A DNA stretch of 64,000 bases from Streptomyces sp. NBC_01231 (GCA_035999765.1 CP108521.1:496001-560000), one strand, 5' to 3'. Counted from the stretch's first letter, positions 1 to 8,360 are shown. The notes: generated from the sequence alone by a model not told the origin. Made by a program: numbers and translations.

Positions 1-1
1 C

Positions 2-322
2 CAACTCGTCGAGTACAACGCGACCCGCCCCGGAGTCGTCCAGGTCTTCACGGTGCTGGCCGGCGACAGCGTCACCGAGGGCCACCCGGCGCGCCCGTAC
101 TTCAAGCGCCGCTACCGCTCGGTCCGGGCGGGTGCGGCCGAGTCGCTGCGCGCCGCATATGGCGACACCCTTCCGAGCGGCCTCACCCCCGAGCAGGCAG
201 CCCCGCTGCTCGTCGCCATCATGGACGGCCTGCAACTGCAGTGGCTGCACGACCCGCAGGCCGTCGACATGGCCGAGGCCTTCCGGTCCTTCCTGGTCCT
301 ACTAGAAGGCAAGTCGGCCTGA
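2..322 (+). CDS. TetR-family regulator, C-terminal part (cut by window edge)
   Basis: The reading frame is open from the first bases and ends at a TGA at 320-322, giving about 106 residues with no start in view. The sequence has the helical, Leu/Ala-rich look of a TetR ligand-binding and dimerisation domain, including the segment around the motif AAPLLVAIMDGLQLQWL near the end, which is typical of the last helices of such repressors. The DNA-binding N-terminus lies outside the window, so the family call rests on the C-terminal half only. The target is unknown. It is followed by a 378-bp gap. Confidence 0.65.
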   Translation, partial: QLVEYNATRPGVVQVFTVLAGDSVTEGHPARPYFKRRYRSVRAGAAESLRAAYGDTLPSGLTPEQAAPLLVAIMDGLQLQWLHDPQAVDMAEAFRSFLVLLEGKSA

Positions 323-606
323 ACGAACGGCACTTGGTATGGGCGGACGTGTTCGATCAGTCACCGGGGCCGGGGGAATGTCGACGGCGAGCACGGTAAC
401 CGACCGGCCGCGTAACGGACCGCTCCCGGCTTCGACGGAGACGTAAGCGCTTCGACGGCGAAGGCCGACCATCGCTGCAATGCGGGCTCCGCGGCACCTC
501 TGGACCCGCGCACGCCAGAACGATCCGCGCGCGCAGATCAAGCGCCGCTCTGCGGCCAGACATGTCGCCCCCCGCGCTGTCCGGGCTCCGTGGTCGGATC
601 GCCGGT

Positions 607-660
607 TTGACCGGATGCCGCCTCCGTTTTACTCTCTAAAGCGTACGGAGGCAGCATCCG
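607..660 (+). promoter_or_regulatory. Promoter with two operators for the TetR gene at 701
   Basis: A TTGACC box (607-612) and a TACTCT box (630-635) are separated by 17 bp. An imperfect 15-bp palindrome, CGGATGCCGCCTCCG, occupies 612-626 inside the spacer. A second, CGGAGGCAGCATCCG, lies at 646-660, and it is the reverse complement of the first apart from one base. Near-identical paired palindromes sit in the same positions in front of the monooxygenase at 3368. The inference is autoregulation by the TetR protein encoded at 701. The rest of the gap 323-606 shows no gene that I can recognise. Confidence 0.7.
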
Positions 661-700
661 TTTTGATGCGGCCACAGGATCACGACAGCCAGGAGGGCGC

Positions 701-1294
701 ATGAGCGCCGGTGAACAGCGGGGACGCAAGCCCCGCGCGGACGTCCAGCGCAACCGCGCGGCCCTCCTGGAGACCGCGCAGCGTCACTTCCTGCAGCACG
801 GGGTCGGCACCTCCCTCGAGGCGGTGGCCAAGGAGGCAGGCGTCGGGCCCGGCACCCTGTACCGGCACTTCCCCACCCGGGAAGCACTGCTGGCAGCCGT
901 ACTGCAGACCCGCTCCGAGGAACTCGTGGCCCGCCAGGCGGACATCGAGCAACTCGGCGACCCCGCCGAGGCGCTGGATCAGTGGCTGCGGGCGATGGAG
1001 GAGTACTTCAGCGCCTTCAGCGGGCTGCCGGACCCACTCATGGCCGCGGCCCGGGCGCAGGAGCCGGACAACCCGCTCACGATCCCCTGCGACATCCTCA
1101 TCTCCGCCACCGATCAGTACGTGCGAGCCGCGCAGCTCGCGGGGCACGTGCGCGCGTCGGTGCGGGGGAACGACCTGTTCCTCGCGGCCTGTTCCATTGC
1201 ATGGATCAAAGGCACCGGCACCGAGGAGGAGTCGCTCGACCGACTCCGCACGCTCATCGCGAGCGGCTACCGCCAGCGGGACACCCAGGCATAA
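701..1294 (+). CDS. TetR-family transcriptional repressor of the redox block
   Basis: This is a 197-residue protein with a classic TetR N-terminal helix-turn-helix at about residues 33-62 (SLEAVAKEAGVGPGTLYRHF) and an all-helical ligand-binding C-terminus. The ATG at 701 follows the ribosome site AGGAGGG (691-697). Two palindromic operators in its own promoter (612-660) recur upstream of the FMN monooxygenase at 3368, so it most likely represses itself and that gene. The oxidoreductase at 1396 lies 101 bp downstream on the same strand and may be co-transcribed. The inducer is unknown; an aromatic or other small substrate of the neighbouring flavoenzymes would fit. Confidence 0.9.
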   Translation: MSAGEQRGRKPRADVQRNRAALLETAQRHFLQHGVGTSLEAVAKEAGVGPGTLYRHFPTREALLAAVLQTRSEELVARQADIEQLGDPAEALDQWLRAMEEYFSAFSGLPDPLMAAARAQEPDNPLTIPCDILISATDQYVRAAQLAGHVRASVRGNDLFLAACSIAWIKGTGTEEESLDRLRTLIASGYRQRDTQA

Positions 1295-1395
1295 GCGCCA
1301 GGCACCCCATCCCCCCGCAACGCCCGGGGGCGCCACCACGCAGCCATCACATCGCGCTGCCCTCAGGGACGGCGCAACCTCTCAAGGGACAAATC

Positions 1396-2130
1396 ATGAA
1401 AATTACTGTTATAGGCGCCGGTGCCATCGGCGGGAACCTTGCTGCCAAGCTCAGCACGGCCGGTCACGACGTCCAGGTGGCCGACGCCCGCGGCCCCGAG
1501 GCCGTCCGGGCGGAGGTGCTGGAGTCCGGGGCCCGCGCGGCGGAGCTCGCCGACGCCGTCCAGGGCCGGGACGTCATCGTCCTGGCCATCCCCTTCGGGG
1601 TGGCGGGGAAGCTGGCCGGCCTGTTCGCCTCGGTCCCCGCCGAGACGGTGGTCATCGACACCGCAAACTACTACCCGCACCTCTACGGGCACATCGAAGC
1701 CGTGGACAACGGCGCAGTCGACAGCGTGTGGAACGCCGAGCAACTGGGACGCCCCGTGGTCAAGGCATGGAACGCCGCACTGGCAGAGACCCAGCGGACC
1801 CGGGGCGTCCCGGCCGGAACGCCCGGCCGCCTCGCCATCCCCGTCGCCGGCGACACCGAGGAGGCGCGGCGCGTGGCCATGCAGCTCGTGGACGACACCG
1901 GGTTCGACCCCTACGACGCCGGCACACTGGCCGACTCCTGGCGCCAGCAGCCGAACAGCCCCGCCTACTGCACCGAACTGACCCTCGACGAACTGCCGGC
2001 GGCCCTGGCCGTGGCCGACCGCGTCAAGGACGCCCGCATCCGCGACACCCTCCCGGAACGCTTCGCCGCCCTCGGCGCCAATCCCACCGTCGACGACGTC
2101 GTCGAGATGAACCGCGCCGCCCACCGCTGA
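1396..2130 (+). CDS. F420-NADP oxidoreductase-like protein, copy 1
   Basis: This 244-residue protein has an N-terminal Rossmann fold with GAGAIGG at residues 7-13 and DARGPE at 30-35. The arginine after the second strand suggests preference for the NADP 2'-phosphate. It matches the F420-dependent NADP reductase family (F420_oxidored domain), which moves hydride between NADP(H) and F420 or acts as a general NAD(P)-binding reductase. The C-terminus carries LADSWRQQPNSPAYCTEL, nearly the same as in the copies at 4993 and 7251. ATG 1396 has an AAGGGA ribosome site. A nitroreductase follows, as for copy 2. Whether it really uses F420 cannot be told from the sequence. Confidence 0.85.
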   Translation: MKITVIGAGAIGGNLAAKLSTAGHDVQVADARGPEAVRAEVLESGARAAELADAVQGRDVIVLAIPFGVAGKLAGLFASVPAETVVIDTANYYPHLYGHIEAVDNGAVDSVWNAEQLGRPVVKAWNAALAETQRTRGVPAGTPGRLAIPVAGDTEEARRVAMQLVDDTGFDPYDAGTLADSWRQQPNSPAYCTELTLDELPAALAVADRVKDARIRDTLPERFAALGANPTVDDVVEMNRAAHR

Positions 2131-2146
2131 TTCACCCGACGCGGCT

Positions 2147-2168
2147 CTCGTGCACGCAACGGCACGAG
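2147..2168 (+). terminator. Hairpin after oxidoreductase copy 1
   Basis: CTCGTGC (2147-2153) pairs with GCACGAG (2162-2168) across an 8-nt loop, 16 bp after the stop codon. There is no T-tract, as is common in high-GC actinobacteria. It may only attenuate readthrough into the nitroreductase. The remainder of the gap to 2392 holds no recognisable gene. Confidence 0.4.
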
Positions 2169-2391
2169 GGCGGCTGCGTCGGCACGCCACGAACACACAC
2201 GAAGAGCGCACAGTCTCCCGCGCTGCGACCCGCAGTCTCGGTACGCCGCTGCCTGCGAGCATCCGCATGTCTGCCGGTACCCCGCAAGGGTGCGTCCCGC
2301 GCCCGGCCCTTACGCCGGCTGCCTGGTCGCTTGGACCTGCCGTACCGCGCTGCGCCGCGGCGGTGGCTGCGCGCCATGGAGAGGAACCGCC

Positions 2392-3090
2392 TTGCCCGGC
2401 ACCGCATCCCCCTTCACCGACATCGCACGCTCCCGACGCTCTCCCCGGCGGTTCCTTCCCACCGCCCTGTCCCCTTCGGACATCCGCGGTGTGCTGGAAG
2501 ACGCACAGACGGCCCCCTCGAACAGCAACACCCAGCCGTGGACGGTGCACGTCGTCTCGGGTGCGGCGCGGGACGCCCTGGGCAAGGAGCTACTCCGGGC
2601 CGAGGAGGAGGGACGGACCTCTCCGGATTTCACTGATGGCTACGGCGAGGGCATCTACCTCGAGCGGGCGCAGGCCCTGGGCGCAAGCAACTACCGGATC
2701 CGGGGCGTGGAACGCTCGGACCGGGACGGCAGGAGGGAGGCGGTCCGCGAGAACCTGGAGTTCTACGGCGCTCCCCATGCCGCCTTCCTGTTCATGCCGG
2801 CGCTCGGCGACGGGGTGCGGACGGCCGGCGACATCGGCATGTACGCGCAGAACTTCCTGCTCTCGTTGGCGGCCCGGGGGCTGGCCGGCATCCCGCAGAC
2901 CGTACTCGGCGTCTACGCCGATACCGTCCGCGAGTTCCTGGGTGTCCCCGCGGAGCTCAAGCTGCTGTTCGGCATCTCCTTCGGCATGGCTGACCCCGCG
3001 GCACCGGTGAACGCGCTCCGCCCGGGGCGGGTTCCGCTGCAGCGGAGTGTGGTCCTGCACGACACCCCGGGAGTCCTCGACAGGCAGTAG
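2392..3090 (+). CDS. Nitroreductase-family flavoprotein, copy 1
   Basis: This 232-residue protein is of the nitroreductase family, FMN-dependent NAD(P)H oxidoreductases acting on nitroaromatics, quinones and related electron acceptors. Family features are the N-terminal RSRRSPRRF segment, then SDIRGVLEDAQTAPSNSNTQPW (FMN contact region), a central DIGMYAQNFLLSLAARGLAG helix and GIPQT. I place the start at TTG 2392: the paralogue at 5921 also starts with TTG, both have GAGAGGAA just upstream, and similarity begins right there. It pairs with the oxidoreductase at 1396. Compared with copy 2 the segment after the first third is shorter, with a small internal deletion near residue 80. Confidence 0.85.
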   Translation: MPGTASPFTDIARSRRSPRRFLPTALSPSDIRGVLEDAQTAPSNSNTQPWTVHVVSGAARDALGKELLRAEEEGRTSPDFTDGYGEGIYLERAQALGASNYRIRGVERSDRDGRREAVRENLEFYGAPHAAFLFMPALGDGVRTAGDIGMYAQNFLLSLAARGLAGIPQTVLGVYADTVREFLGVPAELKLLFGISFGMADPAAPVNALRPGRVPLQRSVVLHDTPGVLDRQ

Positions 3091-3112
3091 TTCCTCCGCC
3101 CGCAGGAACCAT

Positions 3113-3163
3113 CCGTCGCCTGGGTCCGGGCCGGCATTCGGCCGGCCCGGACCCAGGCGACGG
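3113..3163. terminator. Perfect 23-bp stem-loop after nitroreductase copy 1
   Basis: Bases 3113-3135 pair perfectly with 3141-3163 around a 5-nt loop (ATTCG). This is one of the longest perfect hairpins in the window. It lies 22 bp after the nitroreductase stop and 118 bp before the promoter of the monooxygenase, so it probably insulates the first oxidoreductase-nitroreductase unit from the TetR-controlled monooxygenase. Confidence 0.8.
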
Positions 3164-3280
3164 CACTGCTCGTACCCTCCGACGCCCCTGATCCGCAGCG
3201 ACAGGAGTCCATACCCGTACGGCGCGGTGCGCACCCCGGCCGTCCGCCCTCTCCCCCAACGCTCGTAAGATCCCGCCCCT

Positions 3281-3337
3281 TTGACAATTCGGAGGATGCC
3301 TCCGTATTCTCGACGAGGTAAGCGGAGGTAGTCTCCG
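3281..3337 (+). promoter_or_regulatory. Promoter of the monooxygenase with two TetR operators
   Basis: TTGACA (3281-3286) and TATTCT (3305-3310) are spaced 18 bp apart. The spacer is filled by CGGAGGATGCCTCCG (3290-3304), and CGGAGGTAGTCTCCG follows at 3323-3337. The two sites start 33 bp apart, against 34 bp in the TetR promoter at 607-660. Bound repressor would cover the whole core promoter. This is the clearest operator set in the window and ties this gene to the TetR encoded at 701. Confidence 0.8.
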
Positions 3338-3367
3338 TTTTCTATCGCCTCGTCTGGAGAAGTAACC

Positions 3368-4720
3368 GTGACAAGCCGACAGATGGTCCTGGGCATGCAG
3401 TTCAGCGGCGGATACGGAGCCGCACCCGGGGCCTGGCGGCTGCCCGGTGCGAACCTGAACAGCTACACGGACATGGACCAGTTCGTGCGTTACGCGCAGG
3501 CCGCCGAGCGCGGCAAGATCCAGCTGCTGTTCATCGCGGACACCCCGGTCCTGGACGTCGACCTCGACCACCACGCCCCGCACCACATGATCGACCCGCT
3601 CCTGATCCTGACCGTCCTCGCGCGCGAGACCAAGCGGATCGGCCTGGTCACCACCGCCTCCACCACGTTCACCGAGCCCTACAATCTCGCCCGCCAGTTC
3701 AAGGCCCTCGACGTGATCAGCCACGGCCGGGCCGGATGGAACGCGGTGACCACCTCCGACCCCGCCGCCGCGGCGAACTTCGGCGCGACGATCCCGCCGC
3801 GCGCGGAGAAGTACGAGCGTGCCCACGAGGTCATCCAGATCGTCCAGGCACTGTGGGGCAGCTGGGAGAAGGACGCCTGGCTGCTCGACGTCGACGGCAA
3901 GCGGTTCGCCGACATGGACAAGATCCAGCCGGTCAACCTGGAGGGCAAGCACGCCGCCTCCCGCGGCCCGCTGCCCATCCCCCCGTCCGAGCAGGGCCAG
4001 CCGGTCATCTTCCAGGCAGGCGGCGGCAGTTACGGCCTGGAACTCGCGGGCCGCTACGCCAGCGGCGTCTACGCCAACCCGTACACCATCGAGGACGCCC
4101 GGGCCCAGCGCCAGGCCCTGCGGGACGCCGCCAAGCGCGCCGGACGCGACCCGGACGAGGTGAAGATGCTCACCGGCTTCATGCCGACCATCGCCCCCTC
4201 CCGCCAGGCCGCCCTTCAGCGGCGCCGATTCCTGGACGAGGTCGTCGACCTGAACCAACGCGTCCGCTACCTCGGCGCCATGATCGGCCTCCCGCTCGGC
4301 CCCGGCCAGCTCGACGAGCCGCTGACCGCGGACCAGCTCGCCGACGCCATGCCCAGCCCGCACGACCCGCGCTCCGCCCGCGCCCTCGAAGTGGCCCGGG
4401 AAGGCTGGACCCTGCGCGACGTGCTCGCCCACGGCGTCATCGACTACCACCCGGTGGTCGCAGGCACCGCCGCCGACGTGGCCGACCACATGCAGCAATG
4501 GTTCGAGGCAGGGGCCTGCGACGGCTTCTCGATCGCCGTCGACAGCTACCACGAAGGCTTCGACGCCTTCGTCGACCAGGTCGTCCCGATCCTGCGGGAA
4601 CGCGGCCTGTTCCACGACGACTACGAAGGCCCCACCCTGCGCGAGAACCTCGGCGCCCACGAGCAGTACGGCCTCGACCCGCGCCTCACGAAGCGGGCCC
4701 GGCCATGCCCCCACCACTGA
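3368..4720 (+). CDS. FMN-dependent monooxygenase, NtaA/SnaA/DszA type
   Basis: A 450-residue luciferase-like flavin monooxygenase of the NtaA/SnaA/DszA branch, normal length for that group. Members are two-component enzymes oxidising nitrilotriacetate, EDTA, sulfones or the pristinamycin PII precursor with reduced FMN supplied by a partner reductase. Visible family segments are MQFSGGYGAAPGAWR near the start, the GLVTTASTTFTEPYNLARQF block, HGRAGWNAVTT, and a C-terminal GFSIAVDSYHEGFDAFVDQVVPIL. Start is GTG 3368 behind GGAGAAG. The two flanking nitroreductase/oxidoreductase pairs are plausible suppliers of reduced flavin or deazaflavin. The substrate is not predictable. The gene is under its own TetR-type promoter. 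Confidence 0.88.
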   Translation: MTSRQMVLGMQFSGGYGAAPGAWRLPGANLNSYTDMDQFVRYAQAAERGKIQLLFIADTPVLDVDLDHHAPHHMIDPLLILTVLARETKRIGLVTTASTTFTEPYNLARQFKALDVISHGRAGWNAVTTSDPAAAANFGATIPPRAEKYERAHEVIQIVQALWGSWEKDAWLLDVDGKRFADMDKIQPVNLEGKHAASRGPLPIPPSEQGQPVIFQAGGGSYGLELAGRYASGVYANPYTIEDARAQRQALRDAAKRAGRDPDEVKMLTGFMPTIAPSRQAALQRRRFLDEVVDLNQRVRYLGAMIGLPLGPGQLDEPLTADQLADAMPSPHDPRSARALEVAREGWTLRDVLAHGVIDYHPVVAGTAADVADHMQQWFEAGACDGFSIAVDSYHEGFDAFVDQVVPILRERGLFHDDYEGPTLRENLGAHEQYGLDPRLTKRARPCPHH

Positions 4721-4992
4721 GCCCACCACCGCCCAGCCGTCCGGCACCGCCGCCCGGCAGGCGTTCCGCGGTTCCATGGCCGCCGTCGCTCGCCGGTAGC
4801 CGTGGTCACCGCTATGGACTCGTCGAGAGCGGATACCGCGAGCAGGTCGACGAGGCGTAGGCCACCGGTCGCTCCCCCTCACATCGGGCTGCTCAGACAC
4901 CCCTGAAGCCGTCGGGAAGCCCCTCTCCTGGCACAGCCATCGCACGTCGCCGCCTTCTCACCAGGGTGGTGCGACTTCGAAAGGTAGAAATC

Positions 4993-5733
4993 ATGAAAAT
5001 CGGCGTGATCGGCACGGGATCGATCGGGATGACGCTGACGCGGAGGTTCAGCGCGGGCGGACACGATGTCCAGGTGGCGAACTCCCGGGGCCCCGAGACC
5101 ATCGCCCCTGACGTGCTGGAGTTCGGGGCGCGTGCAGCGACCGCGGCCGATGCCGTGCAGGGCAAGGAGGTGGTCATTCTGTCCGTCCCCTTCGGGCAAA
5201 TCCCGGCGGTGGCCGCTCTCTTCGCCTCCGTGCCCAGCGAAACCGTGGTCATCGACACCTCCAATTACTGGCGGAACATCAGCGGTGTCATCGAGGCGGT
5301 GGAGAACGGCCAGGTGGAAAGCCTGTGGGTGGCCGAGCAGTTGGGGCGGCCCATAGTGAAGGCATGGAACGCCGCTCTGGCAGGCACCTTGGAGACGAAG
5401 GGCGTCCCGGCGGGAACCCCGGGACGCATCGCCCTCCCGGTCGCGGCCGACTCCGACGAGGCACGGCGCGTGGGCATGCGCCTGGTGGACGAGAGCGGCT
5501 TCGCTCCCTTCGACGCCGGTGTGCTGGCCGACTCCTGGCGCCAGCAGCCGATGACTCCTGCCTACTGCACCGAGTTGGGCCTGGACGATCTGAGGCCAGC
5601 GCTGGAGGCGGCCGACCGGACCGAGGCCCGGCGCAACCGCGACCGCATGATCGAGCGCCTCGCCACTCTCACGTCCACACCCATGCCCACCCTGGAGGAG
5701 ATCGTCGAGCACAACCGCTCCCTCCACCGCTGA
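4993..5733 (+). CDS. F420-NADP oxidoreductase-like protein, copy 2
   Basis: A 246-residue paralogue of the gene at 1396, with GTGSIGM at residues 7-13, NSRGPE at 30-35, the shared VVIDTSNY strand and the C-terminal ADSWRQQPMTPAYCTEL block. ATG 4993 is preceded by AAAGGTAGAA. It is followed after 187 bp by nitroreductase copy 2, reproducing the order of 1396-3090. A second duplication of the pair or independent acquisition of a related pair would both explain this. The gap 4721-4992 upstream shows no clear gene or operator. Confidence 0.85.
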   Translation: MKIGVIGTGSIGMTLTRRFSAGGHDVQVANSRGPETIAPDVLEFGARAATAADAVQGKEVVILSVPFGQIPAVAALFASVPSETVVIDTSNYWRNISGVIEAVENGQVESLWVAEQLGRPIVKAWNAALAGTLETKGVPAGTPGRIALPVAADSDEARRVGMRLVDESGFAPFDAGVLADSWRQQPMTPAYCTELGLDDLRPALEAADRTEARRNRDRMIERLATLTSTPMPTLEEIVEHNRSLHR

Positions 5734-5819
5734 CCCAACGGCCGCCACCCTGTTGCACCGGGCAACACCGGGGCCGAGTCCTCGGCGGCAGGTCAGGAAA
5801 CACGCACATCACTCAGTCC

Positions 5820-5846
5820 CTCCATGCCGCGGCCTGCGGCATGGAG
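5820..5846. terminator. 11-bp perfect hairpin between copy 2 oxidoreductase and nitroreductase
   Basis: CTCCATGCCGC (5820-5830) pairs with GCGGCATGGAG (5836-5846) around a 5-nt loop. It lies between genes of the repeated pair, in a position similar to the hairpin at 2147-2168, so it could act as an attenuator or RNA-processing structure rather than a full stop. Confidence 0.45.
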
Positions 5847-5920
5847 CCGCTCCCCTGGAACACGCCGTGCCGTGAGACGCAGCCGGGTCGGCGGGACCGA
5901 GCACATTGAGAGGAATCGCG

Positions 5921-6631
5921 TTGCCCCACACAACACCGTCCCTGACCGACACCGTGCGGTCCCGGCGCTCCGTTCGGAAGTTCCTGCCCACGCCGCTGTC
6001 CCCGTCCGACATCCGTGGCGTGCTGGAAGACGCTCAAACCGCCCCCTCGAACTGCAACACCCAGCCGTGGAGGGTACATGTCGTCTCGGGTGCGCCACGA
6101 GACGCCCTGAGCAAGGAACTGCTCCGGGCCGATGAGCAGGAGCGGCTCTCCTACGATTTCACCTTCTCCTACTCCGACTTCGGCGAGGGCACCTACCGCG
6201 ACCGGGCGCACGACCATGCCGCGACCCTCTACCAGGCTCTGGGGATACCGCGCTCGGACCAGACACGCAGGAAGGCAGCGGCCCGCGAGAACCTGCACTT
6301 CTTCGGCGCTCCCCATGTCGCCTTCCTCTTCATGCCGGCGTTCGGCGACGGGGTGCGTGTCGCCGGCGACATCGGCATGTACGCGCCGAACTTCCTGCTC
6401 TCGCTGGCGGCCCGTGGATTCGACGGCATTCCGCAGACCGCGCTCGGGTTCTACGCCGCGGTCGTCCGCGAGTTCCTCGACGTTCCCGAGGAGCTCAAGC
6501 TTCTGTTCGGCATCTCCTTCGGCGTGGCCGATCGGGCCGCACCCGTGAACGGCTTCCGCATGGGACGAGCTCCGCTTGCGCAGAGCGTGGTCCTGCACGG
6601 GACCCCCGGAGTCCTCGACGAGCACCGATAG
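5921..6631 (+). CDS. Nitroreductase-family flavoprotein, copy 2
   Basis: A 236-residue paralogue of 2392, alike over almost its whole length (SDIRGVLEDAQTAPSN, DIGMYAPNFLLSLAARG, ELKLLFGISFG). It keeps a slightly longer region after LSYDFTFSYSDFGEG where copy 1 is shorter, so copy 2 may be the more complete form. I use TTG 5921, preceded by GAGAGG at 5908-5913. An upstream TTG at 5906 would place the ribosome site inside the coding region. As an FMN flavoprotein it probably reduces a quinone-, nitro- or flavin-type acceptor with NAD(P)H. Confidence 0.85.
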   Translation: MPHTTPSLTDTVRSRRSVRKFLPTPLSPSDIRGVLEDAQTAPSNCNTQPWRVHVVSGAPRDALSKELLRADEQERLSYDFTFSYSDFGEGTYRDRAHDHAATLYQALGIPRSDQTRRKAAARENLHFFGAPHVAFLFMPAFGDGVRVAGDIGMYAPNFLLSLAARGFDGIPQTALGFYAAVVREFLDVPEELKLLFGISFGVADRAAPVNGFRMGRAPLAQSVVLHGTPGVLDEHR

Positions 6632-6844
6632 GACTCCGGCAGGTCCTGCTGTCTGTCGTGGTCAGCGGCATGGTGGGTGTGAACGCCCATCAAGTGAACC
6701 GTGCCGGGGCGTAGTTGGCACTATTCGTGCCGACGTGTTCGCCTTGCCAGTCGCCGTCGCCACCGTACTGCGGGCCCCTGGGCAAGCAGGCGAACTGCCG
6801 GGTCGCGGTCAGCGTGCGGGCGATCTCCGACACTGCCCAACTCG

Positions 6845-7140
6845 TCGATCACGGCCGAGTACGTCGCGATCGACGAACATCGGCTGGTGGCCATGCCCAA
6901 CCACCTGGACTTCACCGAGGCCGAGACGCTGCCCTGCGCCGCCATCACCACCTGGTCGGCACTGGAAGCGTCGGGCCCGGCGACACCGTGCTGGTCCAGG
7001 GATCGGGCGGCGTCTCAGGGTCATCTCAGCGCACAAAGCTGCACCCGGTGATCGACCGCGTCTTTCCCTTCGAGGAAGCCCTCGACGCCGCATCCCACCT
7101 GGCGAGCGGCGCTCACTTCGGCAAGGTCGTCATCACCCAC
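6845..7140 (+). pseudogene. Relic of a zinc-type alcohol dehydrogenase/quinone reductase
   Basis: Two reading frames carry pieces of one MDR-family protein. Around 6860-6965 is TAEYVAIDEHRLVAMPNHLDF and LPCAAITTWSAL, the entrance to the nucleotide-binding domain. After a frame change comes GPGDTVLVQGSGGVS (about 6972-7016). The sequence then jumps directly to the protein's last strands, with FPFEEALDAASHLASGAHFG and GKVVI near 7061-7131. The middle of the gene is deleted and the catalytic N-terminus is missing or unrecognisable. The gene is non-functional. Confidence 0.75.
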
Positions 7141-7250
7141 TTACACCACCGCGTCCGCGGTCGGCCGCAGGCCCGGTCGCGCCGCAGGGACCAAGCCCAG
7201 GAACTCCGGTCACCGAGACCGGGGTTATGTTCCAAACAAGGAGTTTCACC

Positions 7251-7994
7251 ATGAAGATCGGCATTCTCGGCACCGGGAACATCGGCAAGACGTTGACCAG
7301 GCGGTTGAGCGCGGCCGGGCACGAGGTAAAGGCGGCCAATTCGCGCGGCCCGGAGACTATCGAGGCGGACGTGCTGGCCTCGGGCGGACGAGCGGTGACA
7401 GCGGCGGAAGCCGTGGTGGACGTCGACGCCGTGATCCTCTCCATTCCCTTCACCCGCATTCCGCAGGTCGCCCCACTGATCGCCAAGGTGCCGGCTGACA
7501 CGGTTGTCATCGACACGTCGAACTACTTCCCACACCGGGACAACGGAATCGCGGCGATCGAGGCCGGCCAGGCCGAGAGCGTGTGGGCTGCCAAGCAACT
7601 GGGCCGACCCATCGTCAAGGCGTGGAACTCGATCGGATCCGAGTCGTTCGCGCACAGGAACAAGCCGGCGGGAAGTGCGGACCGCATCTCGCTCCCCGTC
7701 GCGGCCGACAGTCCGCGAGAGCGTGACCTGGCAATGGCACTCGTTGAGGACACCGGGTTCGACGCCTTTGATGCGGGGCCGCTCGCGGAATCGTGGCGGC
7801 AGCAGCCCGGCACACCCGCCTACTGCACGGATCTCACCCGTCAGGAGTTGCCGGACGCACTGGCGACGGCCGACGCGGCGCGATCACCGAAGCGGCGCGA
7901 CCTCGGGCTCGCCGTGGTCCAGGAACGCTTCGGGGCCGGCGTGCAACCAGACGGGGAATACCTTGTCCGCCTGTACCGCGCAATTTCCATCTGA
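7251..7994 (+). CDS. F420-NADP oxidoreductase-like protein, copy 3
   Basis: A 247-residue member of the same family as 1396 and 4993: GTGNIGK at 7-13, NSRGPE at 30-35, VVIDTSNYF, and ADSWRQQ-type block (AESWRQQPGTPAYCTDL). ATG 7251 lies 7 bp after the strong ribosome site AAGGAG (7238-7243). Unlike copies 1 and 2 it has no nitroreductase partner; its upstream neighbour is the alcohol dehydrogenase relic. The C-terminus ends in a divergent tail (EYLVRLYRAISI) instead of the EIVEHNRSLHR ending. Confidence 0.85.
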   Translation: MKIGILGTGNIGKTLTRRLSAAGHEVKAANSRGPETIEADVLASGGRAVTAAEAVVDVDAVILSIPFTRIPQVAPLIAKVPADTVVIDTSNYFPHRDNGIAAIEAGQAESVWAAKQLGRPIVKAWNSIGSESFAHRNKPAGSADRISLPVAADSPRERDLAMALVEDTGFDAFDAGPLAESWRQQPGTPAYCTDLTRQELPDALATADAARSPKRRDLGLAVVQERFGAGVQPDGEYLVRLYRAISI

Positions 7995-8310
7995 GGACGG
8001 GGGGCTGACGCGGTGACCCGTGAGAGGCCCTCGTATCTCACAGGTCGTGACGCTTCGCAACAGACACCTCACCAGTCCCAGTAGTGATCGAACCGAGATC
8101 CAAGATCAACGCTTGGCGTTCAATCCTGGAGCACTACCGGTGAGACCCCGATACCCTCACGTCCGGACGAGCAGGAACGGCCTGGCGGCTGTGCGCCTGT
8201 GCGGGTCCGTCTGAGGGGCTTGGGCCCCCGGGCGGTTGGACCGTTCAGATCCCTGTGGACGCCGAAGCGACCAGATCCACTGGGCGGTTCAGGGACCACT
8301 CCACCAGGCA
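7995..8310. other. Gap before the SDR, no gene recognised
   Basis: About 316 bp in which I see no gene, convincing hairpin or operator. Several short open frames exist on both strands but none has recognisable family sequence or a ribosome site. Confidence 0.5.
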
Positions 8311-8360
8311 GAGACCGCCGATCCATGGATAAACCGTCCTCTCCCGCCCCTGCGCGGGCG
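8311..8360 (+). promoter_or_regulatory. Shared regulatory box in front of the SDR
   Basis: The segment starting AGACCGCCGATCCATGG (8312-8328), then eight variable bases and TCCTCTCCCGCCC, occurs again in inverted orientation at 9605-9650, just before the XRE regulator. The two copies point toward the SDR gene here and away from the XRE gene there. This is the pattern expected for a binding site of an MmyB-like regulator controlling a partner dehydrogenase. The protein-DNA assignment is inferred. Confidence 0.6.

Noticed and set aside
711..2636. A 641-codon open frame over the TetR and oxidoreductase genes
   Set aside because: It is a high-GC shadow with an Arg/Pro/Ser-rich random composition; the genes in the other frame have clear family motifs and ribosome sites.
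2957..4945. A 662-codon minus-strand open frame opposite the monooxygenase
   Set aside because: The plus-strand frame encodes a complete NtaA/SnaA-type protein; the minus frame has no motif and is a codon-bias artefact.
8100..8145. A tRNA-like TTCAATCC stretch
   Set aside because: The T-arm stem does not pair and no acceptor stem or anticodon arm can be folded around it.
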